Shown here in pieces: positions 1 through 7,494 of a stretch of 25,267 bases of DNA. Below the pieces are notes generated by a model, which did not search any database, was not told the origin of the DNA, and saw only the letters and a list, made by a program, of their open reading frames with translations. The stretch lies in the NCBI GenBank assembly GCA_900769745.1, contig CAAGHX010000077.1, positions 1-25,267 of the forward strand, written 5' to 3'. The position numbers and the translations under genes were made by a program. This DNA is from an uncultured Alistipes sp. (lineage in GTDB: Bacteria; Bacteroidota; Bacteroidia; Bacteroidales; Rikenellaceae). Each line of letters opens with the position of its first letter. Within the stretch, counting starts at the first letter, position 1.

Positions 1-1206
1 GAGGAGGAGGTTATCCGTGCCGCCGACTATATTGTGGACGTAGGTACGCGCGCAGGCGAGATGGGTGGCCAGATAATGTATAGCGGCTCGCTCGAGGGAC
101 TCTCCTCGGCCGAGGATAGCCTTACGGCCGACTACATTATGCACCGCCGACAGATCGACCGCCCCGCAACACCGCGCGGTTGGAGTAACTCGATCGTGAT
201 CAAGGGCGCACGCGAGAATAACCTAAAAAATATAGATGTACGCATACCGCTCGGCGTGATGACCTGCATCACGGGCGTGAGTGGTAGTGGTAAGTCGTCG
301 CTGGCAAAGGGTATTTTATACCCCGCACTGCGTCGCCACATATCGGACTCGGGTCAGAAGCCTGGCGACCACGACGGCCTGGAAGGCGATATGGATATGT
401 TGCGCTCGGTGGAGATTGTCGATCAAAATCCTATCGGCAAGTCCTCGCGCTCAAATCCCGTAACATACCTGAAGGCATACGATGAGATTCGTAAACTATA
501 TGCTGACCAGCCACAAGCTGTACATACTGGTCTTACGGCAGCGTCGTTCTCGTTCAATGTAGCGGGAGGTCGCTGCGAGGAGTGCCAAGGCGAGGGTGTT
601 ATCAAGGTGAGCATGCAGTTTATGGCCGACGTGGAGCTGGTCTGCGAATCGTGCCACGGCAAGCGCTTCAAAGATGAGATTCTCGAGATAAAATACCGAG
701 GTAAGAATATCTACGACATTCTGGAGATGAGCGTCGATGATGCTATCGACTTCTTCGCTGAGGACAGAGAAAACTCAACTTGCCGACGCATAGTGGAGCG
801 TCTGCAACCACTGCAGGATGTGGGATTGGGATATATTCGTCTGGGACAGTCGTCATCGACACTCTCGGGTGGAGAGAGCCAGCGCGTGAAGCTCGCATCG
901 TTCCTCTCGAAGGACAACGACACAAAGCGCATGATGTTTATCTTCGACGAGCCTACAACAGGTCTGCATTTCCACGATATAAATCGCTTGCTAAAGGCGT
1001 TCAACGCACTGATTACCAATGGTCACACTATTGTGATTGTGGAGCATAATATGGAGGTGATAAAGTGCGCCGACTGGGTTATTGACCTCGGTCCTGAGGC
1101 GGGCGACAGAGGTGGCGAGATTGTATTTGAGGGCACACCAAAAGATTTAGAGCAGTGCGCCGAGAGCCACACAGGACATTTTTTAAAGGAGCATAACAAG
1201 GCCTAA
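1..1206 (+). CDS. uvrA: UvrA, excinuclease ABC subunit A (C-terminal part; 5' end outside window)
   Basis: This is the damage-recognition ATPase of nucleotide excision repair, a cytoplasmic dimer that loads UvrB. The frame is open from base 1, so the gene begins upstream; the GTG at 34 lies inside a conserved segment (VIRAADYIVDVG) and is not a start. Counting from base 1, the visible part holds the end of the first ATPase half, then the second one: Walker A GVSGSGKSS at residues 92-100, a CxxC pair at C192/C195 and another at C215/C218 forming the zinc module, the ABC signature LSGGESQRVKLAS from about 288, Walker B with DEPTTGLH near 316, and an H-loop IVEHN. The segment VDQNPIGKSSRSNPVTY is typical of true UvrA. 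The M16 peptidase starts 18 bases after the stop, so the two are probably co-transcribed. Confidence 0.95.
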   Translation, partial: EEEVIRAADYIVDVGTRAGEMGGQIMYSGSLEGLSSAEDSLTADYIMHRRQIDRPATPRGWSNSIVIKGARENNLKNIDVRIPLGVMTCITGVSGSGKSSLAKGILYPALRRHISDSGQKPGDHDGLEGDMDMLRSVEIVDQNPIGKSSRSNPVTYLKAYDEIRKLYADQPQAVHTGLTAASFSFNVAGGRCEECQGEGVIKVSMQFMADVELVCESCHGKRFKDEILEIKYRGKNIYDILEMSVDDAIDFFAEDRENSTCRRIVERLQPLQDVGLGYIRLGQSSSTLSGGESQRVKLASFLSKDNDTKRMMFIFDEPTTGLHFHDINRLLKAFNALITNGHTIVIVEHNMEVIKCADWVIDLGPEAGDRGGEIVFEGTPKDLEQCAESHTGHFLKEHNKA

Positions 1207-1224
1207 AACTGGCCTGCATAAAGG

Positions 1225-2442
1225 ATGAAGGAATTTGAAACATATACTCTCCCCAACGGGATAAAGGGCATACACCGTCGCGTACGCAGCAATGTGGCTC
1301 ACTGTGCGCTGGTAATCAATGCCGGCACGCGCGATGAACATCGTAACGAGTATGGCCTTGCTCACTTTGCCGAGCACGCCATATTCAAGGGTACGGAGCA
1401 TCGCAAAGCCTATCAGGTGAATTGCCGATTGGAGAATTTGGGTGGCGAGCTGAATGCCTACACCACAAAGGAGGATACAACCATACACGCCACAACCCTC
1501 AAGGGCGACTTTGCAAAGGCTGCTGAACTGGTGGCTGATGTGGCTTTTCACTCGACATTTCCCGAGAAGGAGCTTGCCAAGGAGCGAGAGGTGATTGTGG
1601 ACGAGATAAACACCTACAAGGACTCTCCGTCGGATATGATTTTCGACACGTTCGAGGATATGCTCTTCGAGGGTTCAGAGCTGGGGCACAACATCTTAGG
1701 TACTAAGGCCGCATTGGCACGTTACAACGGCGATTCAATCCGCCAGTTCATCGCACGCACCCACACAACCGACCAGATGGTCTTTTCATCAATCGGAAAC
1801 ATGTCGCTCGGTACGGTGCAGAATGTGGCGATGAAATACTTCGCTTCACAGCCTGCCACAACCCGCTCGTTCAAGCGCTCTACACCTTTTATCTGCGAGC
1901 CATTTGAGAAGAGCATCAACAAGCACACTCACCAGACTCACTGCATTGTGGGAGCTAGAGCATACGATATAAATGCCGAGAAGCGATTGCCTTTAGCGTT
2001 GTTAATCAACATATTGGGAGGCCCGTCGGCCAATTCGCGACTAAATATTGTGCTACGCGAAAAGAACGGACTTTCGTATAACATCGAGGCACTTTACACA
2101 CCATACAACGACTGCGGAGCGGTGGCTATATATTTCAGTTCAGACCACCACAATAGCGACCTGTGCCGCGAACTTATCGACAAAGAGCTGACCACTTTGC
2201 GTACCACACGCCTATCGACTCGCCAGCTCTCGATGACCAAACGACAGTTCCTGGCGCAGATGGCAATCTCGATGGAGAACAACGAGGGTTATATGCTCGG
2301 TGCGGGCAAGAGCTTCCTTGTTCACGATGAGATTGACACACTGGAGGAGGCCTACAAGAAGATATCGGCTGTTACGGCAGAGCAGATTATGGAGGTGGCC
2401 GAGGAGATATTCTCACGTACCTCAACACTTATATATCAATAG
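1225..2442 (+). CDS. M16-family zinc metallopeptidase (insulinase/processing-peptidase type)
   Basis: A 405-residue protein with the inverted zinc motif of family M16: HFAEH at residues 47-51, with the third ligand glutamate at E127 in VIVDEI, 76 residues after H51 as expected. The C-terminal half has the usual second alpha/beta fold with a conserved RE(K)NGLSYN-type segment (LREKNGLSYNIEA), and the length fits the one-chain M16B proteins of about 410 residues. No signal peptide is visible, so it is predicted to be cytoplasmic; the substrate cannot be read from the sequence. The ATG at 1225 is preceded directly by AAAGG. It lies 18 bases after uvrA and 6 bases before the methyltransferase, which suggests a three-gene transcript. 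Confidence 0.93.
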   Translation: MKEFETYTLPNGIKGIHRRVRSNVAHCALVINAGTRDEHRNEYGLAHFAEHAIFKGTEHRKAYQVNCRLENLGGELNAYTTKEDTTIHATTLKGDFAKAAELVADVAFHSTFPEKELAKEREVIVDEINTYKDSPSDMIFDTFEDMLFEGSELGHNILGTKAALARYNGDSIRQFIARTHTTDQMVFSSIGNMSLGTVQNVAMKYFASQPATTRSFKRSTPFICEPFEKSINKHTHQTHCIVGARAYDINAEKRLPLALLINILGGPSANSRLNIVLREKNGLSYNIEALYTPYNDCGAVAIYFSSDHHNSDLCRELIDKELTTLRTTRLSTRQLSMTKRQFLAQMAISMENNEGYMLGAGKSFLVHDEIDTLEEAYKKISAVTAEQIMEVAEEIFSRTSTLIYQ

Positions 2443-2448
2443 CAGACT

Positions 2449-3084
2449 ATGGACTTACTGGAAAAATACATACACGAAAACTCCTCGCCTGAGGATGTAC
2501 TTTTGCACGAGCTCGACCGCGAAACACACCTAAGAGTAATCAATCCAAGAATGATTTCGGGCCATATTCAGGGTAAGCTACTGGAGCTTATCGTGAAGAT
2601 GTTCCGCCCAAAGAATATCCTTGAGATTGGCACTTTTACGGGCTATTCGGCACTCTGTATGGCCGCAGGACTGGAGGAGGGTGCGGTGATTGACACCTGC
2701 GAGGTGGACGACGAGCTGGAGCCGCTGGCGCAGTCGTTTTTCGACCGCTCGGCGCACGGCCACAAGATTAAGTTGCACGTTGGCTCGGCGCTGGAGATTG
2801 CTCCCACGCTGGGCAAGCAGTTTGATTTGGTATTTATCGATGGCGACAAGCGCGAATATCCCGCATATTACAATATGTTGATGGATAAGGGTTTGGTGCA
2901 TAGTGGCTCGGTGATGCTGGCCGACAACATTCTGTGGTATGGCAAGGTGGTGCAGCCTGTAGCGCACAATGACCTGCATACACAGGCGCTCATTGAGTTC
3001 AACCGCAAAGTGGTGGAGGACGATAGGGTAGAGAGCGTGATACTGCCGCTAAGAGATGGAATAAATATTATCAGAGTGAAATAA
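2449..3084 (+). CDS. Class I SAM-dependent O-methyltransferase (caffeoyl-CoA/catechol OMT type)
   Basis: A 211-residue Rossmann-fold methyltransferase of the Methyltransf_3 family. SAM-binding motif I is LEIGTFTGYS at residues 58-67. Metal-binding positions are supplied by FIDGDK (D131 and D133) and by ADN at 158-160, the catechol OMT-like arrangement for a divalent cation that positions the acceptor hydroxyl. The length is normal and there is no signal peptide, so it is cytoplasmic. The acceptor is not predictable; bacterial members act on varied catechol-type or tRNA substrates (TrmR-type members methylate 5-hydroxyuridine in tRNA). It follows the M16 gene by 6 bases and is the last gene before a strong hairpin. 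Confidence 0.92.
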   Translation: MDLLEKYIHENSSPEDVLLHELDRETHLRVINPRMISGHIQGKLLELIVKMFRPKNILEIGTFTGYSALCMAAGLEEGAVIDTCEVDDELEPLAQSFFDRSAHGHKIKLHVGSALEIAPTLGKQFDLVFIDGDKREYPAYYNMLMDKGLVHSGSVMLADNILWYGKVVQPVAHNDLHTQALIEFNRKVVEDDRVESVILPLRDGINIIRVK

Positions 3085-3095
3085 CTCTCACAAAA

Positions 3096-3121
3096 AATAG
3101 GCTGCCCAAAGGCAGCCTATT
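3096..3121. terminator. Bidirectional intrinsic terminator between convergent genes
   Basis: An 11-bp perfect stem (AATAGGCTGCC with GGCAGCCTATT) encloses a 4-base loop, CAAA. On the minus strand the stem is followed by a run of six T, so it is a classic terminator for the BlaR1-like gene whose stop is at 3143. On the plus strand it lies 12 bases after the methyltransferase stop and is followed only by a weak T-rich stretch. Confidence 0.85.
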
Positions 3122-3142
3122 GCTATTTATATCTTCTAAGGA

Positions 3143-6100
3143 TTACTTATCAGAACCATACATTATCACTGAAATATATTCCACTTCGACATTGTTAATT
3201 ACCTTATCTAATCGAAGATTTAGCACTAATCTGTTATCTTTAGCACCATAACCAAAGTAGTAAGGGAAACTATACTCCTGCTCACCTTTGAGGGTTAATA
3301 CATAATTAGCATAAGAATAGCTATACTTACCCGGTTTGATAATACTGTTTTGATTACGACTTAATACATAGAGTGTATTTTCATCCGCAATATTGATTAT
3401 CGGAACCATTTGTGTAATCCGTCTGTGTTCCGGAGTAAAGAGTTTATCGGGGTCTTCCAAATCCTCCTCTTTCGGTTTTTCTTTGGGAATATAGCCATAA
3501 GTAGCAAAATAACCAACAGGTATCTCACCGCTATCAGCATACTTCTCCAAATCGATGAGGTCTGATTCAGCCTCGGCAGTTTTTCGAGTCACAAACTTTA
3601 CATCCTTAACCACATTACCCATTATCAACTCGTCGCGTAATTTCTCCGCGATAACCATCACCTGCTCTTTTGTCATACCCTTTGCAGAATCAGTTATAAG
3701 TCTAATCCTGGTGTTGAAGTTTCCATACTCAGAAATATGACGACGGAACTCGGCAAGATTCATTCTATTTCCATCCACAACAAACTCATCTTCGCCGCTG
3801 ATGGTGACTACAACCTTATCATAGGTTGGTCTTGACAAAGTATGCGGGCGCTCGCACTTCAGCGTTACGGTCTGGCCATCAATATCTTTGCAGATAACCT
3901 CACCCTTGCCTTCGCTATCAACAATCGAGATGACTTTCACACGGCGATTATCCAACAAAGCCTTTTTAACGGCCTCGGCAACCTCGACATTATGGCCATA
4001 AGAGCAGTATACGATAGCCTGCTCTGAAAGTTTGCTCGATGCGAGATTCTTGCACTTTTTAGGATCTCCGCCCTGATTGATTCTGTGTATCATAGTCAAT
4101 GGCGACTGGAGCAAAGAGTAATGAATATGCATAGCTTTCTGGCCATCGGTAAATGATTTGGGGTTAGCAATATTTTTATCGGAGTAATAGCCCTTGTTGA
4201 GTTTCACATACTCAGCCAAAGAAATCTCTTTATCGTTGAGATAGAGTTTGCCACCACGAGCTTGCACATCTGTCTTATACTCAACCCTTATCAACTTACG
4301 CTTCACAAAGTCAGCCTCGGTGTAGGGGGTTAACGCCAACAATTGTGGTGTATGGGCCATCACCTTAGTCTCCATAATAAATGATGAGATTTCATCTGGC
4401 GAGAGTTTTGCCAGCTGCTCGGGCGTAGCAAGCTCATAGTCAAGAAGGATGATAGGCATCTCATCGAATCCATAAGTTGTAGTGCGCTCAACGGGTGTAG
4501 AGCTCAGCAAATCCAACGAACGCAAAATATCCTTAACCTTAGATACCTCCTCGTCGGCAGCCCCCTCCTGAACATAGAACTTGATTGGACGCATAATATC
4601 GTTCTTCTTCAACGTAGCCAGATCATCCTTCAACATCTGCATATTATAATATCTAGCCTCATTGAAGTATATACCAAACTTACATATAAGAATACGAATT
4701 TCGCTCTTAATCTTGGTATCAAAGAGGAATTGCGACTCGAGGAACTCTCGCTCCGAAATACCCGCCGTGTTCAAAATCGCACGAACCTCATCGTTCAATT
4801 CGGTGTGCAATTTTTCGTCGTTCTCATAAACCCAGGTAGGACCAAATCGCTTGCCTCGCTTACCACCGACCACTGTTAGCGTTTTGCCAAATTCATACTT
4901 AGCTCCGCTCTCTTTGATTATCTTTTGCAAATCCAAGCTATACTGAGAAGTTCTTTGCAAATATGTTGAGTTAGCCGAAAATACATAGGTTTTATTGCCC
5001 GCATCTCCCATTGTTGCGATAATCTTATGTAGCTCGGAAATAGCAATTTTCTCACCTTCGAGGAAGAAATCAACTACTGTACTATTCGGTTCACGTTGCA
5101 TTCTGATTATTGGGCGTGGTTGCTCAGCAGCTTTACGGGCAGCTACCTGAGCGCTTGGGCTCAAAACATCTGATTTCACGTCGGATTCTGCAACGGCTGG
5201 CTGATAAACAGGCTGTTGCGTACCCTCATTGAGGATGTCAGAGAGTCTTCTCATTCGATTTTGTGGGTCATGAACAGGCGCCTCAAAATCAAAATGATAC
5301 ACTTCGTCAAGTTCCTTAATAGTGGTCTCCTTACCATTCAAGTAGAGCTTACCATCTTTGAATCCTATCATTACAGGAGTGTCTTTACTCTCAATTGGAC
5401 CATAAAAGCACATACTGCGAATCCTTGAATCGTTGGGAATCAAGATGTTTAATCTGGATTTGAATGTAGGGCCTGTATATTGGGTCTCAAATGTAAATTT
5501 CTCATTGTCACGAGCTATGGTAAGGCGCTTCTTTGTAAGTACATAAGAGTACACGCCCGATTTGAAAAATTGAAATTCACTATTATTCTTAATCGACATT
5601 TCCCTGTCATTGAGAACCTTAATCTCAATATTTGTATTGAAATTATTAACGTGTACGGCAGGTGTACAGGTTACACCCAATACATTATATGTACCCTTGT
5701 TGAGAATAATTCTCTTCTCCTGAGGCTCGGGAGGTATAATACCAGTGCAGATAGTAAGCAGTGAAGAAGATTTGGCCTTAACCGTATCTTGCTCAACAGC
5801 AGTATTTTCTATCTGATCAGCAGAGAGCTCCAACTCGACAGACTGAGTAGGGTTGTTGTAGATAATCTTATCTTCGGCCCTCACGGCACCAAAGGCAAAA
5901 ATCATTGCCGCCATAACTGGAACGACCGCACACATACGCACGAGCGAGAAACGTCCCTTATTATTATTTGTCATCATAAGAAATCTCTTTTTAGTTAAGT
6001 TACGGTAAAGCCCGCTGGTAAGGTCAACATCGGGACCTATGCCATAGAGCTGGCGGAAAATGGATTGGCGGTATTCGTAAACATCGTAACCTGCATCGAT

Positions 6101-6811
6101 TACATCTCTATCGGCCTGCCACTCCTGCACCTGCACCAACAATGTGCCCGAAATCCATACAAATGGATTGAACCAGAACAGGCAGCGCATAAGCTCCAGC
6201 GCCAGGCGCTCGGCTGTGTGGTGATGGCGGACGTGGCTAAGTTCGTGAGTTATAATCTGTTGCTGCTCGCGACCCTGGAAGTGGCGATTCATATAGATGG
6301 TTCGCCAGAAGGAAAACGGCTCGGAAATTTGGTCGCTCATAGCAAGGGTATATGCCTCATAGATAGTGAGTTCGCAACGTCTGCGCAGTTTGCGGATAAT
6401 CCACAGTCGCCACGCAAATCGCGCCAGATTGAGCAGCAGAATCAAACCATATATCGAGGCCGCCACGATAGCCGCAACACGAGCCCAATCTGTTGGCTTA
6501 GGCTGTGGGGTAGCAGCTGGAGTAGCATCCACCACAGGCATCGGCTCGGGGGTGGGCAAGATTTCGGGCTGCTCATAGGTTATGATGGGCAACTCGTAAT
6601 AGATCGTCTGGGCAGGGTAGAGCGGAAGTTCAAGCAACGGAACAACTGCCGAGAAGATCATCGACCACACCAGATAGATGCGAGAATAGCGATGCGACAC
6701 TCGCGCCTCGATAAAGAGTTTGTACAAAGCAACGAAGATTGCACTGCACAAAATGAACTCAAGTATATATAAGGTAACTGACATAAGTTCGGTTTTTATG
6801 TCGTGGAACAT
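3143..6811 (-). CDS. BlaR1/MecR1-like M56 membrane metalloprotease sensor with a very long ExbD-like repeat extension
   Basis: A 1222-residue partner of the BlaI-type repressor upstream. Seen: membrane helices at about 12-32, 44-62, 111-137 and 291-310; between helices three and four a cytoplasmic M56 zinc protease with HELSH at 189-193 and the third ligand probably E230 in QEWQAD. In this family the protease cuts or inactivates the BlaI repressor after a signal. Residues 311-1222 should be periplasmic. They contain a beta-rich domain (404-475), one partial and four fuller repeats of an ExbD/TolR-like unit (481-506, 576-650, 703-772, 838-966, 998-1077), then a second copy of the beta-rich domain (1145-1222). 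BlaR1 of staphylococci instead has a penicillin-binding sensor, absent here. The extension appears more A+T rich than the protease part. The second Met (codon at 6784, SVTLYILEF) fits the family N-terminus better than the ATG at 6811; neither has a clear ribosome site. Confidence 0.9.
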   Translation of the reverse strand: MFHDIKTELMSVTLYILEFILCSAIFVALYKLFIEARVSHRYSRIYLVWSMIFSAVVPLLELPLYPAQTIYYELPIITYEQPEILPTPEPMPVVDATPAATPQPKPTDWARVAAIVAASIYGLILLLNLARFAWRLWIIRKLRRRCELTIYEAYTLAMSDQISEPFSFWRTIYMNRHFQGREQQQIITHELSHVRHHHTAERLALELMRCLFWFNPFVWISGTLLVQVQEWQADRDVIDAGYDVYEYRQSIFRQLYGIGPDVDLTSGLYRNLTKKRFLMMTNNNKGRFSLVRMCAVVPVMAAMIFAFGAVRAEDKIIYNNPTQSVELELSADQIENTAVEQDTVKAKSSSLLTICTGIIPPEPQEKRIILNKGTYNVLGVTCTPAVHVNNFNTNIEIKVLNDREMSIKNNSEFQFFKSGVYSYVLTKKRLTIARDNEKFTFETQYTGPTFKSRLNILIPNDSRIRSMCFYGPIESKDTPVMIGFKDGKLYLNGKETTIKELDEVYHFDFEAPVHDPQNRMRRLSDILNEGTQQPVYQPAVAESDVKSDVLSPSAQVAARKAAEQPRPIIRMQREPNSTVVDFFLEGEKIAISELHKIIATMGDAGNKTYVFSANSTYLQRTSQYSLDLQKIIKESGAKYEFGKTLTVVGGKRGKRFGPTWVYENDEKLHTELNDEVRAILNTAGISEREFLESQFLFDTKIKSEIRILICKFGIYFNEARYYNMQMLKDDLATLKKNDIMRPIKFYVQEGAADEEVSKVKDILRSLDLLSSTPVERTTTYGFDEMPIILLDYELATPEQLAKLSPDEISSFIMETKVMAHTPQLLALTPYTEADFVKRKLIRVEYKTDVQARGGKLYLNDKEISLAEYVKLNKGYYSDKNIANPKSFTDGQKAMHIHYSLLQSPLTMIHRINQGGDPKKCKNLASSKLSEQAIVYCSYGHNVEVAEAVKKALLDNRRVKVISIVDSEGKGEVICKDIDGQTVTLKCERPHTLSRPTYDKVVVTISGEDEFVVDGNRMNLAEFRRHISEYGNFNTRIRLITDSAKGMTKEQVMVIAEKLRDELIMGNVVKDVKFVTRKTAEAESDLIDLEKYADSGEIPVGYFATYGYIPKEKPKEEDLEDPDKLFTPEHRRITQMVPIINIADENTLYVLSRNQNSIIKPGKYSYSYANYVLTLKGEQEYSFPYYFGYGAKDNRLVLNLRLDKVINNVEVEYISVIMYGSDK

Positions 6812-6889
6812 TCGGTTTGGGCATATATGGTGTGCGCTTGCCCAATCAGCGCAAACGAGAGGGTAGAAGCCACGAGAGCAGAAAAAACG

Positions 6890-7276
6890 CTACTGCTCAG
6901 GCGATTGCAGCATTTCGATAATCTCGTTAGTCTCCTCGAGCGAGAGGGCCTCGTTTGACGAGAGGAACGACATCATACGGCTAGCTGAGCCTCCAAAGAA
7001 TCGGTCAAGAACCGAAGTCATAAAGGTGGAGGTGTAGCTGTCACGATCGACCAGAGGGTAGTACTCGTGGCTCTTGCCATAGGCTGTGTAGCTCACAAAA
7101 CCCTTCTTTTCGAGTACGCGGAGCACCGTAGATACGGTGTTGTAAGCTGGCTTAGGCTCGGAAAGATGCTCAATCACATCGTTCACAAAGCCTTTACCCA
7201 TCGTCCAGAGAATCTGCATAATCTCAAGTTCGGCGGGGGTGAGTTCTTGCGATTTAGGTCTAAGTCTTTCTGCCAT
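6890..7276 (-). CDS. BlaI/MecI/CopY-family transcriptional repressor
   Basis: A 128-residue winged-helix repressor. The N-terminal segment LTPAELEIMQILW, followed by YNTVSTVLRVLEKKGFVSY (recognition helix and wing), is diagnostic for the BlaI/MecI (Penicillinase_R) family, and the C-terminal third is the helical dimerisation part cut by the cognate M56 protease in known systems. Length is usual. It lies 78 bases upstream of the BlaR1-like gene on the same strand, the normal order for such pairs. Its promoter carries tandem dyads at 7353-7392 that look like its own operator. No beta-lactamase or penicillin-binding protein gene is nearby, so the regulated target outside the operon is unknown. 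Confidence 0.94.
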   Translation of the reverse strand: MAERLRPKSQELTPAELEIMQILWTMGKGFVNDVIEHLSEPKPAYNTVSTVLRVLEKKGFVSYTAYGKSHEYYPLVDRDSYTSTFMTSVLDRFFGGSASRMMSFLSSNEALSLEETNEIIEMLQSPEQ

Positions 7277-7345
7277 AACGGTTTAATAGTTTTAAGTTAT
7301 AAGTTTGTTACGATGTTTCCGAATATTGTTTTCCTTTTCCTAATA

Positions 7346-7392
7346 CAAATATATAACTATTATTGTAGTTATACAACTATTTCGATAGTTAT
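7346..7392 (-). promoter_or_regulatory. blaI-blaR operon promoter with overlapping tandem dyad operators
   Basis: On the minus strand a -7 box TATATTTG (7353-7346) is preceded after 20 bases by GTTG (7377-7374), matching the Bacteroidetes TTTG-N19-21-TAnnTTTG pattern. The same stretch has half-sites alternating in orientation about every 10 bases: AACTAT at 7355 and 7375, ATAGTT at 7385, and GTAGTT at 7367. They include an outer 8-bp inverted repeat (7353-7360 with 7385-7392) and a central TTGTA-GTTA-TACAA (7363-7376). TGTA/TACA half-sites are typical of BlaI/MecI operators, so autorepression is likely. Confidence 0.7.
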
Positions 7393-7428
7393 TTTGCGAA
7401 AATTTTTTTTTGCAGTAGGGAGGGGTCC

Positions 7429-7462
7429 AAAAAAAAGGTTGCCGAGCAAGTCGGCAACCTTT
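7429..7462 (-). terminator. Intrinsic terminator of the phosphohexose mutase gene
   Basis: Reading the minus strand, a 12-bp perfect stem (arms 7462-7451 and 7445-7434) with a 5-base loop is followed by a run of eight T (the A run at 7429-7436, partly inside the stem). It lies 33 bases after the mutase stop and insulates the BlaI promoter. Confidence 0.9.
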
Positions 7463-7494
7463 GCATATACTATAATAATATAGTAGAGTCGTGA

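Noticed and set aside
6065..6772. A 235-codon plus-strand open frame opposite the N-terminal part of the BlaR1-like gene
   Set aside because: The minus strand encodes the complete M56 protease module with its HELSH motif; the plus-strand frame gives a composition-biased peptide with no family features.
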